From an uncultured Mesonia sp. (GTDB lineage: Bacteria; Bacteroidota; Bacteroidia; Flavobacteriales; Flavobacteriaceae): DNA of 64,000 bases. The stretch is taken from contig CATQIB010000004.1 in assembly GCA_958296185.1 (NCBI GenBank), positions 1-64,000 of the forward strand, given 5' to 3'. Numbering within the stretch: position 1 is the stretch's first letter; every line of letters starts with the position of its first letter. The notes beneath the pieces are model-generated. The model was not told the origin of the DNA. It saw only the letters and a list, made by a program, of their open reading frames with translations, and ran no database searches. Both the position numbers and the translations under genes were made by a program. Below are positions 56,753-64,000 of this stretch, piece by piece.

Positions 56753-58903
56753 TTACTTTTTAGTTTTCGGAGCAAATCCGCGGTCACGCAAAAGCGCTTC
56801 CACATCGGCCTCTTTTCCTCTAAATAGCTGATAAGCTTCGGCGGGATCGATAGCATTTCTAGGGGCAAATAAATAACGAACCAATTTATCTGCTAGTTGT
56901 TCATCATAAAATCCGCCAGGAGCTTCGGCAAAAGCCTCTGCCGCATCTGATGTAAGCACATCTGCCCACAAATAACCATAGTAGCCGGCAGCATAGCCCT
57001 CGCCTGCAAATATATGCCCGAAATGCGGCGTGCGATGACGCATAACTATCTGTTCTGGTAATCCAAGGCTGTCTAATGTCTTCTTTTCAAAATCGGCTAT
57101 ATCTATATCGGTAGGGTCTGTCATATGCAGTTTCATATCTATCAGTGCCGATGCTAAGAATTCTGTTGTTGCAAAGCCTTGATTAAAAGTAGCGGCCTGT
57201 TTAATTTTTGCCACTAATTCTTGAGGAATAACTTTATCTGTTTTATGGTGACGTAGGAATTTATTTATCACCTCATCTGTAGATAGCCATCGCTCTAGTA
57301 ACTGCGATTGAAATTCGGTATAATCACGAACTCCTCCATTTAAAGTAGGGTAATCTACCTTAGCCGATAAAAAGTGAAGTGCGTGACCAAACTCGTGAAA
57401 AAAGGTTTCGGCATCATCCCAAGAAATCAAAACAGGTTCTCCTGGTGCAGGTTTAATAAAGTTAGAATTATTCGATGCTAAGACAGGCTTATTACCTTCT
57501 AGCTTGGTTCTACTTCGAAAGGTAGTAGCCCAAGCTCCCGAGCGTTTTCCTTGTCTTGCATACGGATCTAAGTACCAAAGCCCTACCAACTTATTACTAT
57601 CTTTTTGGCGCACTTCATAAACTTCGACATCTTCATGAAAAACAGGAACACTGCCTTCTTTCACGGGCTCAAATTGATAGCCAAACAATTTTTCAGCAGT
57701 AAAAAACAAAGCTTCTTTAAGGTTATCAAGCACTAAGTATTGTTTGATTTCTTCGCCGTCCAAATCATATTTTTCTTTTCTTACTTTTTCGGCATAGTAG
57801 CGATAATCCCAAGGCTTAATTTGAATTTCGTGTCCCTGTTTATCGGCTAATTTTTGCATATCGGCAACTTCCTCTTTGGCTCTATCTACCGCCTTTGGCC
57901 AAACATTCAGCATTAAATCCATAGCAGCTTCAGGTGTTTTCGCCATACGATTTTGCAACCTCCAAGAGGCATAATTATCAAATCCTAATAATGCCACTCG
58001 TTCATCTCTTAATTTTAAAATTTGAGCAATTATATTCTTGTTATCATAGGCGTCATTGTTGTCGCCACGGGAATAATAATTCTTCCAAACCTTCTCTCTT
58101 AAATCTCGATGATCTGAATAAGTTAAAAAAGGATCTATTGACGATCTTGTATTCACAATAGCATAGGCTCCTGGTTTTCCTTGCTTTTCTGCCGTAGTAG
58201 CAGCTGCTTTTATAAATGAATTAGGAAGACCATCTAACTGATCTTTATTTAAAAAGACAACATAATTTTCCTCATCGGCTAATACGTTGTTTGAAAAATC
58301 GGTATAAAGTGCAGATAACTCCTTTTGAATTTGTGCGTAGCGTTCTTTATCATTTTTTGACAAATTGGCACCATTCATAGTAAATCGCTCATAAATTAAA
58401 TTTAGTGTGCGCTGTTTTTGCTCGTCAAGCGGATTTTTTTGTGCGTTATCATAAACTTGCTTAATCCTTTTAAACAAGTTTTCATTTTGAAGAATACTAG
58501 ACTGATATTCGGCTATTTGAGGAGCTAATTCTTTTTGTACGGCTCTAAATTCTTCTGAGGATTTATTGCTGCTATATATACCATAGTAAGTAAAAGCTCT
58601 GTCTAAAGCCTTACCCGCTTTTTCTATGGCTACAATAGTGTTTTCAAAATTCGGTTCACTTTCTAGATTGCTTATACTATCTAATTCTTTTAGGTGTAAA
58701 GCCATACCTTGCTTAATAGCAGGTTTGATTTGGTTCAACTTCATTTTGTCAAAAGCCGGTACACCTTCATAAGGCCCTTCCCAGTCATTTAAAAGCACTG
58801 CTTGATTCAAGGTTTCTTTTTCTTTTCTAGATTGTTGAGAATTTTCTTGGCAAGCACCAAATAAAATTAAAATGGCTATACCTATTCCTGTTGTTGTTTT
58901 CAT
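56753..58903 (-). CDS. M3 family zinc peptidase, dipeptidyl carboxypeptidase-like
   Basis: A 716-residue lipoprotein (lipobox FGAC, Cys18), so it acts in the periplasm or at the outer membrane. The M3 zinc site is FHEFGHALHFLS, with the third Glu in DYTEFQSQ. GYAAGYYGYLWADVL is also typical of the Dcp/oligopeptidase A family. It would remove dipeptides from the C-terminus of exported peptides. The following VanX-like gene shares the transcript. Confidence 0.92.
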   Translation of the reverse strand: MKTTTGIGIAILILFGACQENSQQSRKEKETLNQAVLLNDWEGPYEGVPAFDKMKLNQIKPAIKQGMALHLKELDSISNLESEPNFENTIVAIEKAGKALDRAFTYYGIYSSNKSSEEFRAVQKELAPQIAEYQSSILQNENLFKRIKQVYDNAQKNPLDEQKQRTLNLIYERFTMNGANLSKNDKERYAQIQKELSALYTDFSNNVLADEENYVVFLNKDQLDGLPNSFIKAAATTAEKQGKPGAYAIVNTRSSIDPFLTYSDHRDLREKVWKNYYSRGDNNDAYDNKNIIAQILKLRDERVALLGFDNYASWRLQNRMAKTPEAAMDLMLNVWPKAVDRAKEEVADMQKLADKQGHEIQIKPWDYRYYAEKVRKEKYDLDGEEIKQYLVLDNLKEALFFTAEKLFGYQFEPVKEGSVPVFHEDVEVYEVRQKDSNKLVGLWYLDPYARQGKRSGAWATTFRSRTKLEGNKPVLASNNSNFIKPAPGEPVLISWDDAETFFHEFGHALHFLSAKVDYPTLNGGVRDYTEFQSQLLERWLSTDEVINKFLRHHKTDKVIPQELVAKIKQAATFNQGFATTEFLASALIDMKLHMTDPTDIDIADFEKKTLDSLGLPEQIVMRHRTPHFGHIFAGEGYAAGYYGYLWADVLTSDAAEAFAEAPGGFYDEQLADKLVRYLFAPRNAIDPAEAYQLFRGKEADVEALLRDRGFAPKTKK

Positions 58904-59079
58904 TTTACTTTTTAAAGCTAAAGATACTGTATTTTTTGTGTATATAAAATTAAGTGAGTCGCTATAATAACATATAAACAGCTATTAAATATCACCTTTC
59001 TATTTCTAATCTTCGCCTTCTATTTCTTATTTAGAAAAAGCTTCAATGGCGGTATTTATTTGAGTTTTTTAAACAAAAA

Positions 59080-59108
59080 ATCCACTTTAAAATACATTTA
59101 AAGTGGAT
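59080..59108 (-). terminator. intrinsic terminator of rny
   Basis: ATCCACTTTAAA / TTTAAAGTGGAT (12 bp) with loop ATACA, followed on the minus strand by TTTTTTG. It is 23 bp after the rny stop codon. The remaining 170 bp up to the M3 gene hold nothing recognisable. Confidence 0.8.
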
Positions 59109-59131
59109 TGATTTATTTGAAAAGGCTTTGC

Positions 59132-60706
59132 TTATTTTGCAATATTGACTGCGCGGGTTTCCCGGATTACGGTAACTTTTACCTGACCAGGATAAGTCAT
59201 ATCGGTTTGAATTTTTTGCGAAATTTCAAAAGACAAATTTGAAGCCTTCTCGTCATTCACCTTCTCACTCTCAACAATTACACGTAATTCTCGACCAGCC
59301 TGAATCGCATAGGCTTTTTTAACGCCATTAAAACCAAAAGCTATATTCTCAAGATCTTTTAATCGCTGAATATATGAATCTAGCACCTGTCTTCTAGCTC
59401 CCGGTCTTGCTCCACTAATGGCATCACATACTTGTATGATTGGCGACAATAAAGAAGTCATTTCTATTTCATCGTGGTGAGCTCCTATAGCATTACAAAC
59501 ATCTGGTTTTTCACCATATTTTTCTGCCCACTGCATTCCTAAAATAGCGTGTGGTGTTTCTGTTTCGGTTTCGGGTACTTTACCAATATCATGTAAAAGT
59601 CCGGCTCTTTTTGCTAATTTAGGATTTAAACCTAACTCAGAGGCCATAACACCACAGAGTTTAGCTACTTCTCTTGAGTGCTGAAGTAAATTTTGACCAT
59701 AAGAAGATCGATACTTCATACGGCCCACCGTTTTAATTAATTCAGGATGTAAACCATGTATACCTAAGTCGATTACTGTACGTTTTCCTATTTCAATAAT
59801 TTCTTCTTCAATTTGCTTTTTGGTTTTCTTAACCACTTCTTCAATTCGTGCTGGATGAATTCGGCCATCGGTCACTAATTTGTGCAATGAAAGCCTAGCA
59901 ATTTCTCTTCGTACAGAGTCAAAACAAGAAAGAATAATGGCCTCTGGGGTATCGTCTACAATAATTTCTACACCAGTAGCCGCTTCTAGTGCACGAATGT
60001 TTCGACCTTCTCTACCTATAATTCGACCTTTAACATCGTCGCTTTCCAAATTAAAAACCGATACGCAATTATCTATAGCCTCCTCGGTGCCTATACGTTG
60101 TATGGTGCTAATTACAACTTTTTTAGCTTCTTGCTGAGCCGTCATCTTAGCTTCTTCTATGGTATCTTGGATGATAGCCATTGCATCGGTTTTTGCCGAC
60201 TCTTTTAGCGATTCAATAAGTTGAGCTTTTGCATCTTCGGCACTTAAACCACTAATCACTTCTAATTGTTTCACCGTGCTTTGATGAATTTTATCTATCT
60301 CCTCTTGCTTTTTCTCTAAATATGAGGTTCTATAATCGTAATCTTTAACTTTGGCCTCTAATTCTTTGTTTAATTTTTTATTTTTTGAAAGTTCATTAGA
60401 TACTTGAGATTCTTTATCACGAGTTCTTTTTTCTGCATCGGCTATTTTTTTATCACGCGATAAGATTACTTTTTCGTGCTCAGCTTTTAGCTCAATAAAT
60501 TTTTCTTTAGCCTGTAGTATTTTATCTTTCTTTTTGCTTTCGCCTTCGGCATTTGCCTCTTTTACAATGGCAAGGGCTTCTTTTTTTGCTTCAGCCACAA
60601 TCGAGTTGGCATCTTTTTCTTGATTGGATTTTAACCAAAAATAAACCGCAATTGCACCTATAATAACACCACCCAGAGTGCCAATAATAATACTTAGTAT
60701 TTCCAT
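59132..60706 (-). CDS. rny: ribonuclease Y
   Basis: A 524-residue membrane-anchored endoribonuclease: one N-terminal helix ([20 protein letters not shown]), a long coiled coil (residues about 30-200), a KH domain ([15 protein letters not shown] near 226-240), and an HD domain with HDIGK near 372. It starts mRNA decay at the membrane. It lies directly downstream of the 6S RNA gene and zapA on the same strand. Confidence 0.96.
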   Translation of the reverse strand: MEILSIIIGTLGGVIIGAIAVYFWLKSNQEKDANSIVAEAKKEALAIVKEANAEGESKKKDKILQAKEKFIELKAEHEKVILSRDKKIADAEKRTRDKESQVSNELSKNKKLNKELEAKVKDYDYRTSYLEKKQEEIDKIHQSTVKQLEVISGLSAEDAKAQLIESLKESAKTDAMAIIQDTIEEAKMTAQQEAKKVVISTIQRIGTEEAIDNCVSVFNLESDDVKGRIIGREGRNIRALEAATGVEIIVDDTPEAIILSCFDSVRREIARLSLHKLVTDGRIHPARIEEVVKKTKKQIEEEIIEIGKRTVIDLGIHGLHPELIKTVGRMKYRSSYGQNLLQHSREVAKLCGVMASELGLNPKLAKRAGLLHDIGKVPETETETPHAILGMQWAEKYGEKPDVCNAIGAHHDEIEMTSLLSPIIQVCDAISGARPGARRQVLDSYIQRLKDLENIAFGFNGVKKAYAIQAGRELRVIVESEKVNDEKASNLSFEISQKIQTDMTYPGQVKVTVIRETRAVNIAK

Positions 60707-60725
60707 AATTGTTATATATATAAAT

Positions 60726-60892
60726 AAAAAAAGCCTGTATCGGCAAAGATTTTGTATAAACTCCTTTAAACAAGTTTAGGGCTAACAAGCTGATCAAGAA
60801 TCCGCTCAAGACGGCGCGCTTTTACAACTTAGACTCACCCTTTTTAAAAGAATAAGTGTTGAGTTTATCAAATATAAATAACCAATACAGGC
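60726..60892 (-). ncRNA. ssrS: 6S RNA (ssrS) between zapA and rny
   Basis: On the minus strand the region starts GCCTGTATTGG and ends ATACAGGC followed by seven T. The ends pair as GCCTGTAT/ATACAGGC (60885-60892 with 60733-60740), enclosing about 150 nt of a long, imperfect hairpin. Size, terminal stem with U-run and the zapA neighbour fit bacterial 6S RNA, which binds RNA polymerase in stationary phase. The central bubble was not modelled. A terminator-like end also separates it from rny. Confidence 0.75.
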
Positions 60893-60909
60893 AGTAAAAT
60901 AAATTATTT

Positions 60910-61209
60910 TTAAGAACGTTCAGATAAATGTAGGTCTATTTTGCTTTCTAATTCAACCAATTTCTCTTTAGACCACTCTATCTCTTTATCACTATTTATA
61001 GATTGCTGTTCGAGTTTTGCTGCAAATTGCAATGCACACATCGCAAGTACATCCTGTTTATCGCGAACCGCATAACTTTGCTCAAATTGCTTGATAACCC
61101 CCTCTATACTTTTCGCTGCTTTGCGTAAACCCTCCTCTTGCTCGGGTTTTATGCTCAAGGGATAAACCCTATCAGCTATAGAAAGTTTAATTTTCAGCTT
61201 ATCATCCAT
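60910..61209 (-). CDS. zapA: cell division protein ZapA
   Basis: A 99-residue protein with the ZapA pattern: an N-terminal beta region (KLKIKLSIADRVYPLSI), a helix (EEGLRKAAKSIEGVI) and a C-terminal coiled coil. It bundles FtsZ filaments at the division site. It is 9 bp downstream of a coiled-coil gene and 17 bp upstream of the 6S RNA. Context plus fold give good confidence. Confidence 0.85.
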   Translation of the reverse strand: MDDKLKIKLSIADRVYPLSIKPEQEEGLRKAAKSIEGVIKQFEQSYAVRDKQDVLAMCALQFAAKLEQQSINSDKEIEWSKEKLVELESKIDLHLSERS

Positions 61210-61218
61210 GCTCCTTAT

Positions 61219-61509
61219 CTATTCTGATAGATGATAAATACAATCATCTATCTCTTTAATCAAGCTATTTATTTTGAGTTTTGTCTCTCTTTTATATTCT
61301 TTACTGCCAAGCAAAGCATTTGCAGATTTTAATGTTGCATTTTTTTGCTTCAGTTGGATCAAATCAGTTTCTAACAAAGCTACTTCTTGCTTTTTTTGAG
61401 CTAAAGCTTCTCTCAATGCTTCGTTTTTTTGCTCCAACAATTGATTTTTTTGTATTAAGCGACTAACTTTAACACGCAGGCTTTCAACAACATCAATCAA
61501 TTTTGTCAT
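61219..61509 (-). CDS. small coiled-coil protein, ZapB-like
   Basis: A 96-residue protein that is almost entirely coiled coil (LRVKVSRLIQKNQLLEQKNE through VALLETDLIQLKQKN). Upstream of zapA, it probably partners with ZapA in division, as ZapB does in E. coli; sequence similarity to ZapB itself is limited to the coiled coil. A near-perfect promoter lies 27 bp upstream. Confidence 0.7.
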   Translation of the reverse strand: MTKLIDVVESLRVKVSRLIQKNQLLEQKNEALREALAQKKQEVALLETDLIQLKQKNATLKSANALLGSKEYKRETKLKINSLIKEIDDCIYHLSE

Positions 61510-61535
61510 CTACAAAGTACTTATTGCTTCTTGCA

Positions 61536-61565
61536 CAAAGTTAATATTCCTAATTGAAACCTCAA
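61536..61565 (-). promoter_or_regulatory. promoter of the coiled-coil/zapA operon
   Basis: Minus strand TTG (61565-61563), 19 nt, TAACTTTG (61543-61536): exact consensus for a Bacteroidota promoter. The start site is predicted near 61530. Confidence 0.75.
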
Positions 61566-61595
61566 TAGATTTTCTTTATATTTTTAATGTCAAGC

Positions 61596-61630
61596 TTTGT
61601 AATTTACTACATTTATATTTTTTAAATTTG
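61596..61630 (+). promoter_or_regulatory. promoter of the M23 peptidase gene
   Basis: TTTG (61596-61599), 23-nt spacer, TAAATTTG (61623-61630). The -7 box is exact and the spacer is at the long end of the range. It is divergent from the zapA promoter, 30 bp away. Confidence 0.55.
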
Positions 61631-61658
61631 AAAATCAACACTTTTACTCATTCAAACT

Positions 61659-63383
61659 ATGCGTATAATTTATAGGATTTTCTTTTTTCTACTTACATTG
61701 TTATTTTGCCTAAATACAAGGGCGCAATCAACTGGAAGTGCCGGTAAAGAGAATTACTTTGAAAGCCCACTAGAAATCCCTCTTATTTTATCGGGAACTT
61801 TTGGTGAACTTAGGAGCAATCATTTTCATGGTGGACTAGATATAAAAACACATCAACGTATTGGTTTAAATGTTTTAGCCAGTGCTTCGGGTTACGTAAG
61901 TCGTATAAAGATTTCTCACTTTGGATATGGTAAAGCCATTTATATAAAACATCCTAATGGCCTCACGACCGTTTACGGCCATTTAAATAAATTTGCTCCG
62001 CATATTCAAAAATACATCCGTAAAATACAGTATGAAAAAGAACAATATGAGGTAGAAGTTTTTCCTAAAGCCAACGAACTGCCCGTTGAACAAGGTGAAC
62101 TTATTGCTCTTAGTGGAAATAGCGGCGGTAGCGGAGGTCCTCATTTACATTTTGAGATTCGTGATGAGGCACAAAAACCAATGAATGCCTTAAATTATGG
62201 GTTTACATTCCCCGATGATCATGCGCCTCTCCTAGAAGGACTTTATGCTTATACATTAGATGAAAATGCTCATGTAGAAAGCCAACAAGGCAGAATACAG
62301 CTTAGGCCTATCCACCAAGGAAATCACCGCTACACCACCGAACCTATTCAAGCCTTTGGAAAGATCGGTTTTGGTGTAATTAGCCGGGATTTACTCAATA
62401 ACGCACATAATAAAAACGGAGTTTATAAAATACAAACCTTTTTAAACGGGGAAGAACTTTTTACAGCAAGTTTCGATACTTTTTCGTTTTCAGAAAGCAG
62501 ATACATCAATCGGTTTATTGACTATGAATTTTATAAAAGTGATAAAAAAAAGATTCAAAAACTCTTTATTGAAGAAAATAACCCATTAAGTATTTTAGCT
62601 CATACCGGCAACAAAGGATATATTGAGTTAGAAGGAGAACTAGATTACAACTACAAGGTTTTAATTACTGATTTTGCCAATAACACAACAGAGATTACTG
62701 TACCTATTCAGTCTAAGAAAAAAGACAAACAAGAAATTAAAACCGTTTACCCCACAAAGACCGATTACCTTGTTAAAGCCAATCATGCCATTGCATTTGA
62801 TGAAGGTATTTATGACATATACATACCCAAGAACGCTCTTTATGAAGATACTTACCTTGATATAAAAGCAGAAGAAGATTACATTAAAATTCACAACGAT
62901 CAAACGCCACTTCATAAGAATTTCACTCTTGGTATTGATGTAAGCGGCTATAAAAATGAAGACAAAGAAAAAATGTACATTGCCCGATTAACCGACTGGG
63001 GAAAGGCTTATTATGTAAAAACTTACAAAAAACCGAATCGTTTTACCATAAGAACCCGGACTTTTGGTAAATATACGCTAAAGCAAGATTGGGAAGGCCC
63101 AAAAATAGAACCGGTTAATTTTGTGCATAAAAAATGGATGAGTAAAGAAGAAGTACTTCAATTTAAAATTGAAGATGAGTTAACTAACATACAAGCCTAT
63201 CGTGCTACGGTCAACGGTAAATTTATTTTAATGGAGTATGACTACAAAACCAATATGCTTACACACTATTTTGAAGATGGTGCCGTTGTAGATACTGAAA
63301 ACCATTTACAATTAATTGTTATAGATAATGTAGGAAATAGCACTACCTTTGAAGGCATATTTTACAGGAAAACTAAATCTTAA
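61659..63383 (+). CDS. M23 family metallopeptidase (LytM type)
   Basis: A 574-residue exported protein with a signal peptide (residues 1-22, ending TRAQ). The LytM domain is near residues 40-185, with metal and catalytic motifs FHGGLDI (His, Asp) and GGPHLHFEIR (HxH). Then come several beta domains of unknown role. It would cleave peptidoglycan cross-links or remodel the wall; some M23 proteins are only structural. A TonB receptor gene starts 5 bp later on the same strand. Confidence 0.9.
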   Translation: MRIIYRIFFFLLTLLFCLNTRAQSTGSAGKENYFESPLEIPLILSGTFGELRSNHFHGGLDIKTHQRIGLNVLASASGYVSRIKISHFGYGKAIYIKHPNGLTTVYGHLNKFAPHIQKYIRKIQYEKEQYEVEVFPKANELPVEQGELIALSGNSGGSGGPHLHFEIRDEAQKPMNALNYGFTFPDDHAPLLEGLYAYTLDENAHVESQQGRIQLRPIHQGNHRYTTEPIQAFGKIGFGVISRDLLNNAHNKNGVYKIQTFLNGEELFTASFDTFSFSESRYINRFIDYEFYKSDKKKIQKLFIEENNPLSILAHTGNKGYIELEGELDYNYKVLITDFANNTTEITVPIQSKKKDKQEIKTVYPTKTDYLVKANHAIAFDEGIYDIYIPKNALYEDTYLDIKAEEDYIKIHNDQTPLHKNFTLGIDVSGYKNEDKEKMYIARLTDWGKAYYVKTYKKPNRFTIRTRTFGKYTLKQDWEGPKIEPVNFVHKKWMSKEEVLQFKIEDELTNIQAYRATVNGKFILMEYDYKTNMLTHYFEDGAVVDTENHLQLIVIDNVGNSTTFEGIFYRKTKS

Positions 63384-63387
63384 TCTT

Positions 63388-64000
63388 TTGAAGAATTTTT
63401 TCTTATGGCTCTTTTTCCTTTACGGATTTATTTCCTTGGGGCAAGAAGCACAATTACAAGGTATAATTTTAGATGAAAACAACGTACCTGTTGTGGGGGC
63501 TAACATCAGCACACCAACCAACGGAACCCAAAGTAATTTAAATGGATTTTATACCTTAACCTTACCGGCCAATAAAATTACCACCGTTAAATTTAGCTAT
63601 TTAGGTTTAGCACCTATGCAGGTGCAATTTAAACTCAAAGCTGGTGAGACCAAAGAATTTAATCCGGTACTTAAAACAGATGTTGAGCAGATTGGAAGTG
63701 TGGTTATAACGGGAGTTAGCCGCAACAAGATTGAAGGCATTACCTCAATTGAACCAGAAACAATTCGAAGGATTCCTGGCGCCAATGCTGGGGTAGAAAA
63801 TTTACTTAAAACCCTGCCTGGCGTTTCTTCTAACAATGAATTAAGTACGCAATATGCTGTGCGAGGAGGAAATTATGATGAAAACTTAGTTTATGTAAAC
63901 GGAATCGAAGTCTATCGTCCATTTTTGATCCGTTCTGGGCAACAGGAAGGTCTTAGTTTTGTAAATACAGATTTGGTTAGAAATGTTAATTTTTCGGCAG
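63388..64000 (+). CDS. TonB-dependent receptor, N-terminal part (continues beyond window)
   Basis: The frame opens at TTG 63388 and runs to the edge with about 204 residues. Signal peptide MKNFFLWLFFLYGFISLGQ, a carboxypeptidase-like domain (VPVVGANISTPTNGTQSNLN), then the plug domain (VVITGVSRNKIEG, LLKTLPGVSSNNELSTQYAVRGG, NLVYVNGIEVYRPF). The barrel lies outside. It is close to the M23 peptidase stop (5 bp), so the two probably share a transcript. The ligand is unknown. Confidence 0.85.
   Translation, partial: MKNFFLWLFFLYGFISLGQEAQLQGIILDENNVPVVGANISTPTNGTQSNLNGFYTLTLPANKITTVKFSYLGLAPMQVQFKLKAGETKEFNPVLKTDVEQIGSVVITGVSRNKIEGITSIEPETIRRIPGANAGVENLLKTLPGVSSNNELSTQYAVRGGNYDENLVYVNGIEVYRPFLIRSGQQEGLSFVNTDLVRNVNFSA

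Overview
The window is AT-rich, densely packed chromosomal DNA from a Bacteroidota bacterium, almost certainly family Flavobacteriaceae. The evidence is a DUF2853/CvfB/menaquinone gene neighbourhood, a type IX secretion C-terminal sorting domain, TonB receptors with carboxypeptidase-like N-termini, a DUF4249 lipoprotein, a bacillithiol-linked YtxJ protein, and promoters of the Bacteroidota type (TTG, about 19 nt, TAnnTTTG). A trimethylamine monooxygenase suggests a marine habitat. The genus cannot be fixed from this stretch. Apart from one REP-like repeat, no prophage, insertion sequence, CRISPR array, tRNA or rRNA gene was seen.

Layout. 1-8.4 kb: menaquinone biosynthesis (menB, menD, menF and a DHNA-CoA-type hotdog thioesterase) mixed with two PH-domain membrane proteins, a DUF4421 protein, cvfB and DUF2853. 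8.5-17.4 kb: housekeeping genes: a serine hydrolase, a secreted M1 peptidase, mazG, a LOG-family gene, prmC, a GNAT acetyltransferase, then ribD, HAD hydrolase, EamA and IMPACT genes in a tight run using GTG and TTG starts. 17.4-20.9 kb: thioesterase, dnaA, low-molecular-weight phosphatase, a frameshifted RsmI-family methyltransferase and a lysozyme-like protein. 21-25.4 kb: TonB receptor, DUF4249 lipoprotein, murQ and DUF6095. 25.4-30.8 kb: lipoproteins, an MFS transporter, a REP-like GC-rich repeat and an ABC-F protein with asymmetric nucleotide sites.

30.8-34.2 kb: class I ribonucleotide reductase (nrdB, thioesterase, nrdA) behind a cobalamin riboswitch. 34.2-39.9 kb: transaldolase, SDR enzyme, SRP RNA with a near-perfect promoter, glutaminyl cyclase, beta-helix lipoprotein and a NUMOD4/HNH-type protein. 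39.5-46.5 kb: DUF2059, glyA, fumarylacetoacetase, a frameshifted ankyrin gene, an EamA transporter, trimethylamine monooxygenase, and a scar where a deaminase remnant and a sigma-factor remnant meet head to head. 46.5-56 kb: lipoprotein, ytxJ, clpB, acyltransferase, sbcD and sbcC. 56-64 kb: VanX-type dipeptidase, M3 peptidase, rny, 6S RNA, zapA, a ZapB-like coiled coil, an M23 peptidase and the start of another TonB receptor.

Themes. The most informative regulatory observation is that vitamin B12 probably represses the oxygen-dependent ribonucleotide reductase, which implies a B12-dependent reductase elsewhere in the genome. Several genes carry single-base frameshifts or truncations; at least one sits in a nine-adenine run and could be slippage, genuine decay or a sequence error. 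No strong candidate for an entirely new multi-gene system was found.
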